A stretch of 17,891 nucleotides of DNA from Deltaproteobacteria bacterium (GCA_016875255.1 VGRU01000048.1:1-17891); one strand, 5' to 3'. Shown: positions 7,136-15,869, counted from the first letter of the stretch. Program-made: numbers and translations. The notes: a model not told the origin generated them from the letters alone.

Positions 7136-7156
7136 AATACGATTTGTCAATATTCT
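7128..7156 (+). promoter_or_regulatory. Candidate sigma-70 promoter for tssH-vgrG
   Basis: TTGAAT (7128-7133) and TATTCT (7151-7156) are separated by 17 nt. A start about 7 nt later would give a short leader of roughly 20 nt containing AGGAG (7170-7174) before the tssH ATG. The match is moderate. The large repeat-filled gap after tssG makes an independent promoter here plausible. Confidence 0.35.
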
Positions 7157-7183
7157 AAGATTCCATCATAGGAGAAAACAGTT

Positions 7184-9811
7184 ATGATCACGGTCGACAT
7201 CAAAACACTCTTAACCCGACTAAACCAATACTGCACGCGAGCCCTCGAAGGAGCGGCGGGTCTCTGCGTCTCACGAACCCACTACGAGGTGACCGTGGAA
7301 CACTTTCTGGCCAAGCTCCTTGAAGAACCCCAATCAGACCTTCCCCTCATCTTTCGCCAATTTGACCTCGATGTCGGAAGGGTGAAAAAGACTCTTGATC
7401 AGACCATTGAGGAGTTCCGAACAGGCAATGCCTCAAAACCGGTTTTCTCTCCGCTTCTTCTGGAATGGTTTCAGGAAGCCTGGCTGATTTCATCCGTTGA
7501 CCTCGAAGAGAACCGAATCCGCTCCGGCGCTCTTCTTCTCGCCTTCCTGGCCAAACCTACCCAGTTTGCCACAGGCCGTTACGTGGATCTTCTGCGGCCC
7601 ATTGGCCGCGAAGCGCTTCTCTCACAGTTCGGAAATATTTTAAAAGGTTCGATCGAGCATCCCTCTCCTTCTGAAAAGGCGGCCCGGGAGCCGGGGGCTC
7701 CGGGAGAAGGAACTGCGCTGGCCCGTTTCTGTACCGATTTTACGAAGAAGGCAGCAACCGGAGAGATCGATCCGGTCTTCGGTCGCGATCGGGAGATTCA
7801 CCAGATGATCGACATCCTCGCCCGCAGAAGGAAGAACAATCCCATTGCCGTGGGCGAGGCCGGAGTGGGAAAGACGGCTGTGGTGGAGGGATTGGCTCTG
7901 AGGGTCGTGGAAGGAGATGTCCCGGACATCCTGAAGGGAGTCACCATCCTTGGGCTCGATATGGGGCTTCTCCAGGCCGGAGCAGGAGTCAAGGGTGAAT
8001 TCGAAAACAGGCTCAAGTCCGTGATCAATGAGATCAAGGCCTCTCCGAAGCCGATCATCCTCTTCATCGACGAGGCCCACACACTGATTGGCGCAGGAGG
8101 TCCCACGGGCGGAAGCGATGCCGCCAATCTTTTAAAGCCAGCCCTGGCACGAGGGGAGCTCCGGACGGTTGCGGCCACAACCTGGTCGGAATATAAGAAA
8201 TATTTTGAGAAGGACGCAGCCCTGGCCCGCAGATTCCAGTTAGTGAAGCTTGAGGAACCCTCGGTCGAGACAGCGGTTCTCATTTTAAGAGGATTGAAGA
8301 GCAAATATGAGGAGGCCCATGGCGTCATCGTGCGGGACGACGCCATCCTGGCCGCAGCCGAACTCTCCAGCCGTTATATCTCCGGCAGGCAGTTGCCGGA
8401 TAAGGCTGTCGATCTTCTTGATACGAGCGCGGCCCGTGTCAAGATTCATCTCACGGCCAAACCCGATCTCATTGAAGACCGGGAGCGAACGATTCAGGCG
8501 CTCCAGCGGGAGAAGAAAGCTCTCGAACGCGATCAGCTCCATGGCCTCGAAATCGACCCGGCCAGGCCGCAGGAACTGGAAGAAAAAATCAAAGCATTAA
8601 ATGGGGAGGTGGCCGAGCTTCAGGAACGCTGGCTTAAGGAGAAGGGGTTAGCCCATCGCCTCATCGATCTGAGAAAGCAGTTTTATGAACTGAAGAACCA
8701 GGCCGCCCCGGAGGAGAAGCTGTCTGAACTGAAGAGAGAAATCGATGAGGTCTCTCTCGAACTGTCCGGCTTACAGAAAGAGTCGTCTCTTATCAAGACA
8801 GAGGTCGATCCGGATGTGGTGGCCAAAGTCGTCTCGGACTGGACCGGAATTCCCCTCGGAAAGGTATTGCGGGACGAGGCAAAAAATATCCTCAACCTCG
8901 AAGAAAATCTCAAACAAAGGATCAAAGGCCAGGACGAGGCCCTGTCCATCATTACACAGGTGATCAAATCAGCCAAAGCAGGGTTGAAAGATCCCCAGCA
9001 GCCCCTTGGTGTTTTTCTCCTGGTCGGACCGAGCGGTGTGGGAAAGACCGAGACCGGCCTGGCCATTGCCGATCTTCTCTTCGGAGGCGATCAATACCTG
9101 GTCACGATCAACATGAGCGAGTTTCAGGAGTCCCATACCGTCAGCCGTCTGATCGGATCTCCCCCGGGCTATGTCGGTTTCGGAGAAGGCGGCGTGCTGA
9201 CCGAGGCTGTGCGTCAGCGGCCTTACTCGGTTGTCCTGATCGATGAGTGCGAAAAGGCCCATATCGATGTGATGAACCTCTTCTATCAGGTCTTTGACAA
9301 GGGCATGCTCTCCGATGGCGAGGGCCGGGTCATCGATTTTAAGAATTCGGTCCTCTTTCTCACAAGCAACCTGGCCTCCGATGTGATCACCCAGCTCTGC
9401 GCCCCTGAGACGAGACCTTCTCTCGAAACCGTGACCACCACGATCCGGCCCATTCTGAGCCACCATTTCAAGCCCGCGCTTCTGGCCCGGATGACCGTCG
9501 CTCCCTTTTACACCCTCGACTCCAAATTCATCCGGGAGATTGTGGCGCTCAAGCTTGATAAACTGGCAAAGCGAATGGCTGAAAGTCATAAGATCAAGTT
9601 GATTTTTTCCCCTGAGGTGGTCGATCAGATTGCCAAACGCTGCACCGAGGTTGAGACCGGCGCAAGAAACATCGACCATATGATGAACGGAACCATCCTG
9701 CCCCAGATGTCCCGGGAAATCCTGGGACGCCTGAGCGAAGGGGCCATGCCCTCGGAGGTCCATCTGAACATGGCTGAAGACGGCTCCTTCAAAATCAGTT
9801 TCGGAGGTTAA
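7184..9811 (+). CDS. clpV: TssH/ClpV, sheath-recycling AAA+ ATPase
   Basis: ClpV is a hexameric double-ring ATPase that threads the TssC N-terminus and disassembles contracted sheaths. The 875-residue protein has a Clp N-domain (about 1-155). The first AAA+ ring has Walker A GEAGVGKT (224-231) and Walker B ILFIDEAH (292-299). A coiled-coil middle domain (about 420-560) follows. The second ring has Walker A GPSGVGKT (615-622) and Walker B VVLIDECEKAH (683-693). The stretch AANLLKPALARGELRTVAAT and the end ETGARNIDHMMN favour ClpV over ClpB, as does the T6SS setting. The start has AGGAG 9 nt upstream. All catalytic residues are present. vgrG follows after 2 nt, so the two are translationally coupled. 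Confidence 0.96.
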   Translation: MITVDIKTLLTRLNQYCTRALEGAAGLCVSRTHYEVTVEHFLAKLLEEPQSDLPLIFRQFDLDVGRVKKTLDQTIEEFRTGNASKPVFSPLLLEWFQEAWLISSVDLEENRIRSGALLLAFLAKPTQFATGRYVDLLRPIGREALLSQFGNILKGSIEHPSPSEKAAREPGAPGEGTALARFCTDFTKKAATGEIDPVFGRDREIHQMIDILARRRKNNPIAVGEAGVGKTAVVEGLALRVVEGDVPDILKGVTILGLDMGLLQAGAGVKGEFENRLKSVINEIKASPKPIILFIDEAHTLIGAGGPTGGSDAANLLKPALARGELRTVAATTWSEYKKYFEKDAALARRFQLVKLEEPSVETAVLILRGLKSKYEEAHGVIVRDDAILAAAELSSRYISGRQLPDKAVDLLDTSAARVKIHLTAKPDLIEDRERTIQALQREKKALERDQLHGLEIDPARPQELEEKIKALNGEVAELQERWLKEKGLAHRLIDLRKQFYELKNQAAPEEKLSELKREIDEVSLELSGLQKESSLIKTEVDPDVVAKVVSDWTGIPLGKVLRDEAKNILNLEENLKQRIKGQDEALSIITQVIKSAKAGLKDPQQPLGVFLLVGPSGVGKTETGLAIADLLFGGDQYLVTINMSEFQESHTVSRLIGSPPGYVGFGEGGVLTEAVRQRPYSVVLIDECEKAHIDVMNLFYQVFDKGMLSDGEGRVIDFKNSVLFLTSNLASDVITQLCAPETRPSLETVTTTIRPILSHHFKPALLARMTVAPFYTLDSKFIREIVALKLDKLAKRMAESHKIKLIFSPEVVDQIAKRCTEVETGARNIDHMMNGTILPQMSREILGRLSEGAMPSEVHLNMAEDGSFKISFGG

Positions 9812-9813
9812 CG

Positions 9814-12075
9814 ATGGCGCCGATACAGACCGCACATGAAGCGAAATTTCTCTTCGAGGTGTTGGGGACCTCCTATGTCACACCGGTGAAGGCATTGAAG
9901 CTGGTGGAACGCATCTCCTCGCCTTTTGAACTTCATGTCTCCCTCGTCTCCGAAGATGAAATTAACTTCGACGATGTGGTGGGAAAAGAGGTCCTGCTCA
10001 CCCTGCTCGGGGAGGAAAACGATCGCTACCTTCACGGCATCCTCCGCCAATTTATCCAGAATGGAAGCAAGGGCCGGTTTTTTCTCTATGAGGCAGAGGT
10101 GGTTCCCTCCCTCTGGCTCCTCTCCCTGGAGCAGGACTGCCGGATCTTCCAGAACAAGAAGGTCGAGGACATCATCAAGCAGGTCCTTCAGGATGGCGGC
10201 ATCACCGGTGACCGTTTCAATTTCCGATTGCAAGGAAAATATCAGGAAAGAGAATACTGCGTCCAGTATCGTGAGACCGACCTCGACTTTGTCTCCCGTC
10301 TCTGCGAGGAGGAAGGCATCTTCTATTTCTTCGAGCATGCAAAGGATAAACATGTGCTCGTCTTCGGCGACAGCACGAACGCCTATCAGACGATCGAGGG
10401 CGAGGAAGAGATCACTTACAATCCCGCCCCCGGAATGGTCCCGGGCAAGGAGTTTGTCTATCAGTTCGCCTTCTCCCAAAAGGTCTTCTCGGGAAAGATG
10501 ACCCGAAAGGATTTCAATTTTGAGAAACCCACCCTCGATTTGACGACCAAAGAGCAGGACAAATCCTATCAGAAACTGGAAGTCTATGACTATCCTGGCA
10601 GATATGTGGAGGACGGCCGGGGAAAGAGTCTCACCAAGGTCCGGCTCGAAGAGTCGATGACCTTTAAGGAAAGGGCAGAGGCAAAGAGCAGCTGTCTCCG
10701 TTTGATCCCGGGCTTCAAATTCAAATTGATTGACCATGAGCGCCAGAATCTCAATCAGGAATATCTTCTCACGGAGATTCATCACGAAGGCGAACAACCA
10801 CAGGCGCTCCAGGAATTAGCTGATCCCAAAGAGAAGTTCAGCTATACGAATCAATTCATCTCCATCCCTTCCTCCGTTGTCTTCCGACCGGAAAGAAAAA
10901 CGCCCAAGCCTGTCGTAAAAGGAATACAAACTGCGGTGGTCGTAGGACCGAGTGGTGAGGAGATTTATACAGACAAATACGGCCGCATCAAAGTCCAGTT
11001 TCACTGGGACAGAGAAGGAAAGAAGGACGACAAATCCTCCTGCTGGATACGCGTGGCAAGTATTTTTGCTGGCGGCCAGTATGGTGCCATCTTCACTCCG
11101 AGAATCGGTCAGGAGGTGATCGTCGACTTCCTCGAAGGCGATCCGGATCAGCCTCTGATTACAGGCAGGGTTTACAATGCAGATCTGATGCCTCCCTACA
11201 CCCTCCCCGACGAAAAGACAAAGTCCACGATCAAGACGAACAGCTCCATCGGATCAGAAGGTTTTAATGAGATCCGCTTCGAGGACAAAAAAGGAGAAGA
11301 ACAGATCTTCGTCCATGCCGAAAAAGATCTCGATATCCGTGTGAAGAATGATCGCAGGGAGCTCGTTGGCAATGACCGGCATCTCATTGTCAAGCGGGAT
11401 TTGAAGGAGAAGATCGAATTCGATAAGCATGTGACAGTGGAAAAGAGCGAGTTTCGTGAGGTGAAGAGCGACTACAACCTGAAAGTCGGCGGAAAGAAGG
11501 CTGTTGAGGTGACAGGATCATCCTCTCTCAAAGTCACGGGCAATGTGATCGAGAGTTTCAATGCAAATCACAGCGAAAATGTGACAGCGACCTATCATTT
11601 GAAAGGAATGAATGTAAAGATCGAGGGAATGACCGGCATGGAGCTCAAGGTGGGGGGAAGTTCTATTGTGCTCACCCCAGCAGCCATTTTTATTCAGGCT
11701 CCCATAGTCAACATCAATAGTGGCAGCGGCCCGCCGGTTGCGCCCGCCACTTCTGCCCTTGTGCCTCCGGGGGCCCCTTCCCTTCCGAATGCCGCTGCAG
11801 ACGCAGTGCCAGGACAAGATGTAAGCAGTCAGGAAAAGCGCCACAGAGAACCTACCGAAGAAGAGGAAGACGAGAAGAAAAGCTGGATTGAAATCGAACT
11901 CGTTGATGAAGAGGGCAACCCTGTTGCGGGTGAACGGTACAAGGTGACCCTGCCCGACGGAAAGACTGTAGCTGAGGGCACCCTCGATGAAAAGGGTTTT
12001 GCTCGGGTGAGCGGAATCGATTTTGGTACCTGTGAAATTACCTTCCCCAGACTAGATAAGGATGCCTGGGAATAG
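9814..12075 (+). CDS. vgrG: VgrG spike protein with C-terminal transthyretin-like extension (TssI)
   Basis: VgrG trimers form the spike on the Hcp tube. The 753 residues read as a gp27-like base (about 1-330), with CVQYRETDLDFVSRLCEEEG and GIFYFFEH as signatures. An OB-fold/gp5 region follows (about 370-455), with TDKYGRIKVQFHWDREGK, CWIRVAS and PRIGQEVIVDFLEGDPDQP. A gp5-type beta-helix (about 470-640) comes next, then a Pro/Ala linker and an acidic stretch. Beyond the ordinary VgrG end is a compact beta domain (about 691-753: WIEIELVDEEGNPV, LPDGKTV, GTLDEKGFARVSGID, CEITFP). This domain is transthyretin/carboxypeptidase-regulatory-like; such extensions bind effectors in some enteric VgrGs. 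The ribosome binding site GGAGG lies inside the end of clpV. It precedes the candidate effector gene by 41 nt. Confidence 0.95.
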   Translation: MAPIQTAHEAKFLFEVLGTSYVTPVKALKLVERISSPFELHVSLVSEDEINFDDVVGKEVLLTLLGEENDRYLHGILRQFIQNGSKGRFFLYEAEVVPSLWLLSLEQDCRIFQNKKVEDIIKQVLQDGGITGDRFNFRLQGKYQEREYCVQYRETDLDFVSRLCEEEGIFYFFEHAKDKHVLVFGDSTNAYQTIEGEEEITYNPAPGMVPGKEFVYQFAFSQKVFSGKMTRKDFNFEKPTLDLTTKEQDKSYQKLEVYDYPGRYVEDGRGKSLTKVRLEESMTFKERAEAKSSCLRLIPGFKFKLIDHERQNLNQEYLLTEIHHEGEQPQALQELADPKEKFSYTNQFISIPSSVVFRPERKTPKPVVKGIQTAVVVGPSGEEIYTDKYGRIKVQFHWDREGKKDDKSSCWIRVASIFAGGQYGAIFTPRIGQEVIVDFLEGDPDQPLITGRVYNADLMPPYTLPDEKTKSTIKTNSSIGSEGFNEIRFEDKKGEEQIFVHAEKDLDIRVKNDRRELVGNDRHLIVKRDLKEKIEFDKHVTVEKSEFREVKSDYNLKVGGKKAVEVTGSSSLKVTGNVIESFNANHSENVTATYHLKGMNVKIEGMTGMELKVGGSSIVLTPAAIFIQAPIVNINSGSGPPVAPATSALVPPGAPSLPNAAADAVPGQDVSSQEKRHREPTEEEEDEKKSWIEIELVDEEGNPVAGERYKVTLPDGKTVAEGTLDEKGFARVSGIDFGTCEITFPRLDKDAWE

Positions 12076-12116
12076 AAATCCAGCGAGGAGTTATAATTGA
12101 GAGGAGGTTTGACTTC

Positions 12117-14129
12117 ATGGTTGATGATATGGTCCGGTATCAGAGTGTACGCGCAAACGATGGGGATTGCCTGTGCGGTATTGCCGCGCGCTTTGGCTTT
12201 GTGAACTGTCAGCGAGTGCGGCAAGTGCCAGCCAACCAGCCGCTCCTCAACCGTCCTCTGCGTAACGGTGATGTGGTTCAGGTTCCAACCTTGGAGCGGC
12301 GAACTGAAGGGGGCAGGCAGGTGGAAGAACGTCATGTGTTCCGACGCCGTGGCATTCCAGCACCGATGATTCGCTTTGTTCATGGCTCAAGGTTAACCCC
12401 CTGTCGGCTCGACCACACTCTAACTTTTCTGAACATCAGCAATTATGTCAGTAATCTAGGCGGGCGTAATGGTACAAACCCCTTTCCGCCAGCTTTTGGG
12501 TTTAATGTGGACGGAGATGAAGATCCCGATGCTTTCAAAATAGAAGTTGTGGACCCGAAAGCGGGCAGTGATTCGGTCAACACTACGCTGGAAGCTCTCA
12601 AACCGCGATATAGACCTGACGGCAGCATTGACAGAGACGCTGACGGCAGAGAGGTTTATGAGCAGTTTGCCGCTGGTGATTCTGATTCGAATAAACGAAG
12701 TATCAGGGTTACTTGCCAGAAGATCAGTAACAGAAACCGTACTCGCTTGCGTTCCCGTTACCTTCGCTTGGTTGTTGACGACAAGGACTTCGAGGCATTG
12801 TCCGGCAATCCTGTGAGGACTGACGGCACTGCTCAAGGATTGCTGGTCACGGATATGGCTGATGGCAACAATGGCCCCAATGACCGGATTGAAATTCTCG
12901 ACCAGAGGGTTCGTGCAACATACGAATTGCGTAACTGTCCAGCCGGGGCAGGACAGCAGAAATGTAGAGTAGTGGCCGAATTGCCGTTTGAAAATATTCG
13001 CAGGCGTATCAAGTTATGTGTACATGTATTTAAGGAATCGGTGGGAGGAGCCAACGCAGCCAATATTACTGAACAAAATGTGCGTTTGCGTACGATGAAG
13101 TGGTTCCGACGGTCGTACGCTCAGATCAGCATGGCTCCTAAATTAGTTCCCTGCCGGGAAGGCATCCCTGAAATCGAATTCATCGATCCGCCGGCGGATA
13201 ACATGATCACCATCAGTCAGGAGCATGGCAATCCTGTCTCGGCAGCTGGCGGGCCTTATCAACTTACTTTCAGGTTGGGTTTGCCGCCTGGTGAAGTAGC
13301 AGACGCCGAAGCTGCTGCCACCGGCGCAGGTCTGACTGCGGCCGATGCCCGGCCTAATGTTACGGTGACTCTGACAAACGGGTGGACGCCTGAACAAGTT
13401 TCAGGCGCTATTGTAACCGCAGTCGGCGCGCTCGCCGGGGGCATTTTTAGAGCGCAGTCCTTTCGGAACGCCCGGGCATTCACGGCCGTAAATCGTTCGT
13501 ATGACGTGCTTATTACGCGAACAGATAACCGTCGTGTCATGATTGAAAATGAGAATCTTACTGCTGGAGCCGGAATAACCATAGATGTCGCGCGGGTCAA
13601 CACGGCCAACGTCAATGGCAATCTTCCCGCGAACTGGGTAGGTCTAAATCCCGAATTGCGACGGTTGGTCCGTGAAGCCCCAGGGACTGACGACCGCCTC
13701 GATTTCTATATCTGCCGCGAGTTTAATGGATTCGGCGGACTTGGGCTCATCCCTCACACTGACCTTGGTGCCGACTACCGGCCGGACTCTCCAATGCGAT
13801 ATGCATGCTTCGTTATGGCCGCTTTCAATGTCATGGATGGAAGCGATAACTACCCATGGATCTACCCTCACGAGGCTGGGCATGTTCTCCCCGATGCATT
13901 CCATATTGACAACGCAAGCGTTCACGCTTCAACATGCCTTATGTGGTCTCAGGTGCTGTCGCAGCAACATCCAGTCGACGCTTCCAAACGTATCTTTGAC
14001 CCTCCTGTGAATGTACGCTACGAGTGCTGGGATCCGGCTCAGCCGGCGGTTGGGGCCAGTACATGGGTGACAGGTAGCCTGGCTCAGCGTTTCCGCAATC
14101 GAAGCGGATCGGTTACAGATAATTGGTGA
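12117..14129 (+). CDS. LysM-like plus zincin metallopeptidase, candidate T6SS effector
   Basis: This 670-residue protein has no signal peptide or membrane segment. Residues about 7-57 resemble a LysM-like module (SVRANDGDCLCGIAARFGF, then LRNGDVVQVP) of the kind common next to VgrG genes. The middle (about 90-480) is beta-rich, unrecognised, and has acidic stretches (NVDGDEDPDAF; DRDADG at 172-177). Near the C-terminus, HEAGHVLPDAFH (H585, E586, H589, and H596 as a possible third ligand) is a zinc-peptidase motif. CLMW at 607-610 could be a metzincin Met-turn. The preceding LDFYICREFNG and a Gly-rich strand fit a metzincin fold, though H1-H3 spacing is one longer than the usual HExxHxxGxxH. 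A strong GAGGAGGT precedes the ATG. Effector status is inferred from the VgrG neighbour, lack of signal peptide and following exported protein. The substrate is unknown; cell wall or envelope protein is possible. Confidence 0.7.
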   Translation: MVDDMVRYQSVRANDGDCLCGIAARFGFVNCQRVRQVPANQPLLNRPLRNGDVVQVPTLERRTEGGRQVEERHVFRRRGIPAPMIRFVHGSRLTPCRLDHTLTFLNISNYVSNLGGRNGTNPFPPAFGFNVDGDEDPDAFKIEVVDPKAGSDSVNTTLEALKPRYRPDGSIDRDADGREVYEQFAAGDSDSNKRSIRVTCQKISNRNRTRLRSRYLRLVVDDKDFEALSGNPVRTDGTAQGLLVTDMADGNNGPNDRIEILDQRVRATYELRNCPAGAGQQKCRVVAELPFENIRRRIKLCVHVFKESVGGANAANITEQNVRLRTMKWFRRSYAQISMAPKLVPCREGIPEIEFIDPPADNMITISQEHGNPVSAAGGPYQLTFRLGLPPGEVADAEAAATGAGLTAADARPNVTVTLTNGWTPEQVSGAIVTAVGALAGGIFRAQSFRNARAFTAVNRSYDVLITRTDNRRVMIENENLTAGAGITIDVARVNTANVNGNLPANWVGLNPELRRLVREAPGTDDRLDFYICREFNGFGGLGLIPHTDLGADYRPDSPMRYACFVMAAFNVMDGSDNYPWIYPHEAGHVLPDAFHIDNASVHASTCLMWSQVLSQQHPVDASKRIFDPPVNVRYECWDPAQPAVGASTWVTGSLAQRFRNRSGSVTDNW

Positions 14130-14142
14130 GACGGAGTGGTAT

Positions 14143-15261
14143 TTGTTTGTGTTAAGATCTCAGAAAATGTTAATTAAGGACAAGGGGTTGGGGGGGAGAA
14201 GGTTATTTGCTGTCAGATTATGGACGATTTCTACTGTTCTGTTAGCACTTATTTTTTTGAGTGGCAGTCTGGCCGCTGAAAGGGTAAGAAAAATGAGTCA
14301 AGAAACTATGAATAAAAATAGACCTCAGATTAGAATTACGACCGTTCGATACGATGAAAGAACCGGCTGTGAGCTCTTGGAAAATTACATCTTCGGCGGT
14401 ATTCGCACCACCCCCAGAGTCCCGCGGGGAATAGATCCGGAATTGGTTTCACGTTTCATTGAAGAAAACCTCAAGCCCGATTCTCCTTCTGGCGCCTATG
14501 CCAAGACAGTCCAGGTCTTGAGATTTTATGAAAGGGGGGATTGTCTATCCCACCTCCGTCGTGTACTAAGTGGACAAGAGCGTTCCCTTGATGACATCTA
14601 CCGCTCCGCTTATGCAATTCAGGCAGTCGCGGACATCGGCAATCAAAAGGAGGCCGATGAGGTTGCCCAGTATTTTGATGCTTATCTGGTCAACCATCCC
14701 AAGGCTTTCGAAGCCGTGGATGTGTTGCTTGAGACATTGGTGGTACTCAGTCCATCTGGTAGTGCCCAGCAGTTATCGAAACGCATTGCCGATGAGGTAA
14801 ACACTCGAAAGACAGCCGAGAACCAAAGTGAAGAAGGTATGCGTGCTTATCAGAAGGTCGCTGCTATCCAGCGCCTGAAACTACCCCGGGCGTTGGCAGC
14901 AGCTGGGGTGAAAAAGAAACTGCTGGCGATGGATCCTGCTCAGCGACTGCCTGAGCTCATTGGTATTTATATGGGCACCTCCAGCGTAAGTGATGATTTG
15001 ATGATGACCTGGGCTGCAAGGATCCTGAGACGCATGGCTATGGAAAGTGACCCCAACCCCATATATGAGGGGCTGGGGAAGGAGATTTCAAAAGTTGATC
15101 TGGGAAAAGTGGGGAAAGAGAGTATGACGGATACCATAGTAAGCCGTGCCGCTCAGGCAACACTCTACCTGCAAGGGAAGCTCACCAAGACACAGCGTGA
15201 GCTTTATGAGAAGGCGAAACTCGGTGCCATGAATTTCCTTTGGGATGATTTGGGACAATAG
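14143..15261 (+). CDS. Exported helical-repeat-like protein, candidate immunity protein
   Basis: No family was recognised with confidence. From TTG 14143 the product is 372 residues; ATG at 14167 is an alternative start, but GGAG at 14133-14136 fits the TTG better. The N-terminus has RRLFAV (R19, R20) before a hydrophobic core (about 26-40) and a GSLAA|E cleavage-like site. This is a signal peptide, possibly Tat-type because of the twin arginine. The mature part is almost wholly alpha-helical with repeated AxxAxxxLG-type helices (about 150-350), HEAT/TPR-like in look. It starts 13 nt after the metallopeptidase gene, so it is probably co-translated. An exported protein directly behind a candidate toxin fits a periplasmic immunity role. 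An accessory or adaptor role is the alternative. A run of seven G (14190-14196) lies in its first 20 codons. Confidence 0.6.
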   Translation: MFVLRSQKMLIKDKGLGGRRLFAVRLWTISTVLLALIFLSGSLAAERVRKMSQETMNKNRPQIRITTVRYDERTGCELLENYIFGGIRTTPRVPRGIDPELVSRFIEENLKPDSPSGAYAKTVQVLRFYERGDCLSHLRRVLSGQERSLDDIYRSAYAIQAVADIGNQKEADEVAQYFDAYLVNHPKAFEAVDVLLETLVVLSPSGSAQQLSKRIADEVNTRKTAENQSEEGMRAYQKVAAIQRLKLPRALAAAGVKKKLLAMDPAQRLPELIGIYMGTSSVSDDLMMTWAARILRRMAMESDPNPIYEGLGKEISKVDLGKVGKESMTDTIVSRAAQATLYLQGKLTKTQRELYEKAKLGAMNFLWDDLGQ

Positions 15262-15332
15262 AAGTGGAAAGGTAGAATGATTTTCGATGGCGGCAGGGTG
15301 TGCTTAACTGTTTCATCTCTATTTTCTGATAT

Positions 15333-15362
15333 GAGATGGGGTTAGATGTCTCAACCCATCTC
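15333..15362 (+). promoter_or_regulatory. Stem-loop upstream of the PAAR-like gene
   Basis: GAGATGGG (15333-15340) pairs perfectly with CCCATCTC (15355-15362) around a 14-nt loop. It lies 72 nt after the candidate immunity gene and 32 nt before the DUF4280 start. No U-run follows, so it is more likely a message-processing or stabilising hairpin, or a weak terminator, than a strong terminator. Confidence 0.4.
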
Positions 15363-15394
15363 CTTGAGCAGAATAATCGAGCGAGGTTAGAATT

Positions 15395-15781
15395 ATGCCT
15401 TTTTTGGTGTGTATGGGGGCAACCCTGAAATGTAGTTTTGGCTTGACGCCGAGTGTTCTTACGGTTCTTCCACAGAACCGGCTGATGGTGCCAACACCTG
15501 CCGCCAACATCATGGACCATGTGCCCATGGTCAATATTATCCCCTTCGGGATGTGCAGTTCAATGGCTAATCCCCAAGTTGCCTCGGCGACATCAGCCGC
15601 TTTAGGTGTTTTAACACCACAGCCCTGTGTTCCTGTGACGCTCGCTCCCTGGGCGCCTGGGTCCCCTCTCTTCCTCATCGGGGGAATGCCGGCTTTAAAT
15701 AATACTTCCAAGCTGATGTGCACCTGGCTTGGTGTCATCCAGGTTATCAATCCCGGACAGATGACTATTCAGATACCGTAA
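15395..15781 (+). CDS. DUF4280 PAAR-like spike-tip protein
   Basis: This 128-residue protein matches the DUF4280 pattern closely. It has CMGATLKCSFG near the start, PSVLTVLPQNR, then IMDHVPMVNIIPFGMC, SMANPQVASATSAALGVLTP, PCVP, APWAPGSPLFLIGG and PALNNTSKLMCTW, ending in VIQVINPGQ. DUF4280 proteins are PAAR-like: they are thought to sharpen the VgrG tip and, like PAAR domains, often carry or recruit toxins. Conserved Cys and His residues (C6, C13, H42, C53, C77, C108) are in place for metal binding. There is no toxin extension, so any cargo must bind non-covalently. The ATG at 15395 follows GAGG at 15383-15386. No classical PAAR gene is seen here, so this is the likely tip of the VgrG spike. 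Confidence 0.9.
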   Translation: MPFLVCMGATLKCSFGLTPSVLTVLPQNRLMVPTPAANIMDHVPMVNIIPFGMCSSMANPQVASATSAALGVLTPQPCVPVTLAPWAPGSPLFLIGGMPALNNTSKLMCTWLGVIQVINPGQMTIQIP

Positions 15782-15869
15782 GCCGGTCATGGCAAAAAGA
15801 TCATCGCGTGCATCCTGGCGAACAAGTGAATAAATGGGGTAATATTTTTTATTAAAGGAGGTAACGAAA

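Noticed and set aside
8969..9835. Minus-strand open frame of 288 codons opposite clpV
   Set aside because: It lies within a certain clpV gene, and its product shows no family motif.
9808..10797. Long open frame on the minus strand (329 codons) opposite vgrG
   Set aside because: It mirrors the vgrG coding frame, has no ribosome binding site and a low-complexity Leu/Ile/Asp product; it is a shadow of codon bias.
12630..12662. EF-hand calcium loop DRDADG in the metallopeptidase protein
   Set aside because: The Asp ladder fits but the glutamate is one residue short of the 12-residue loop, and no helices flank it clearly.
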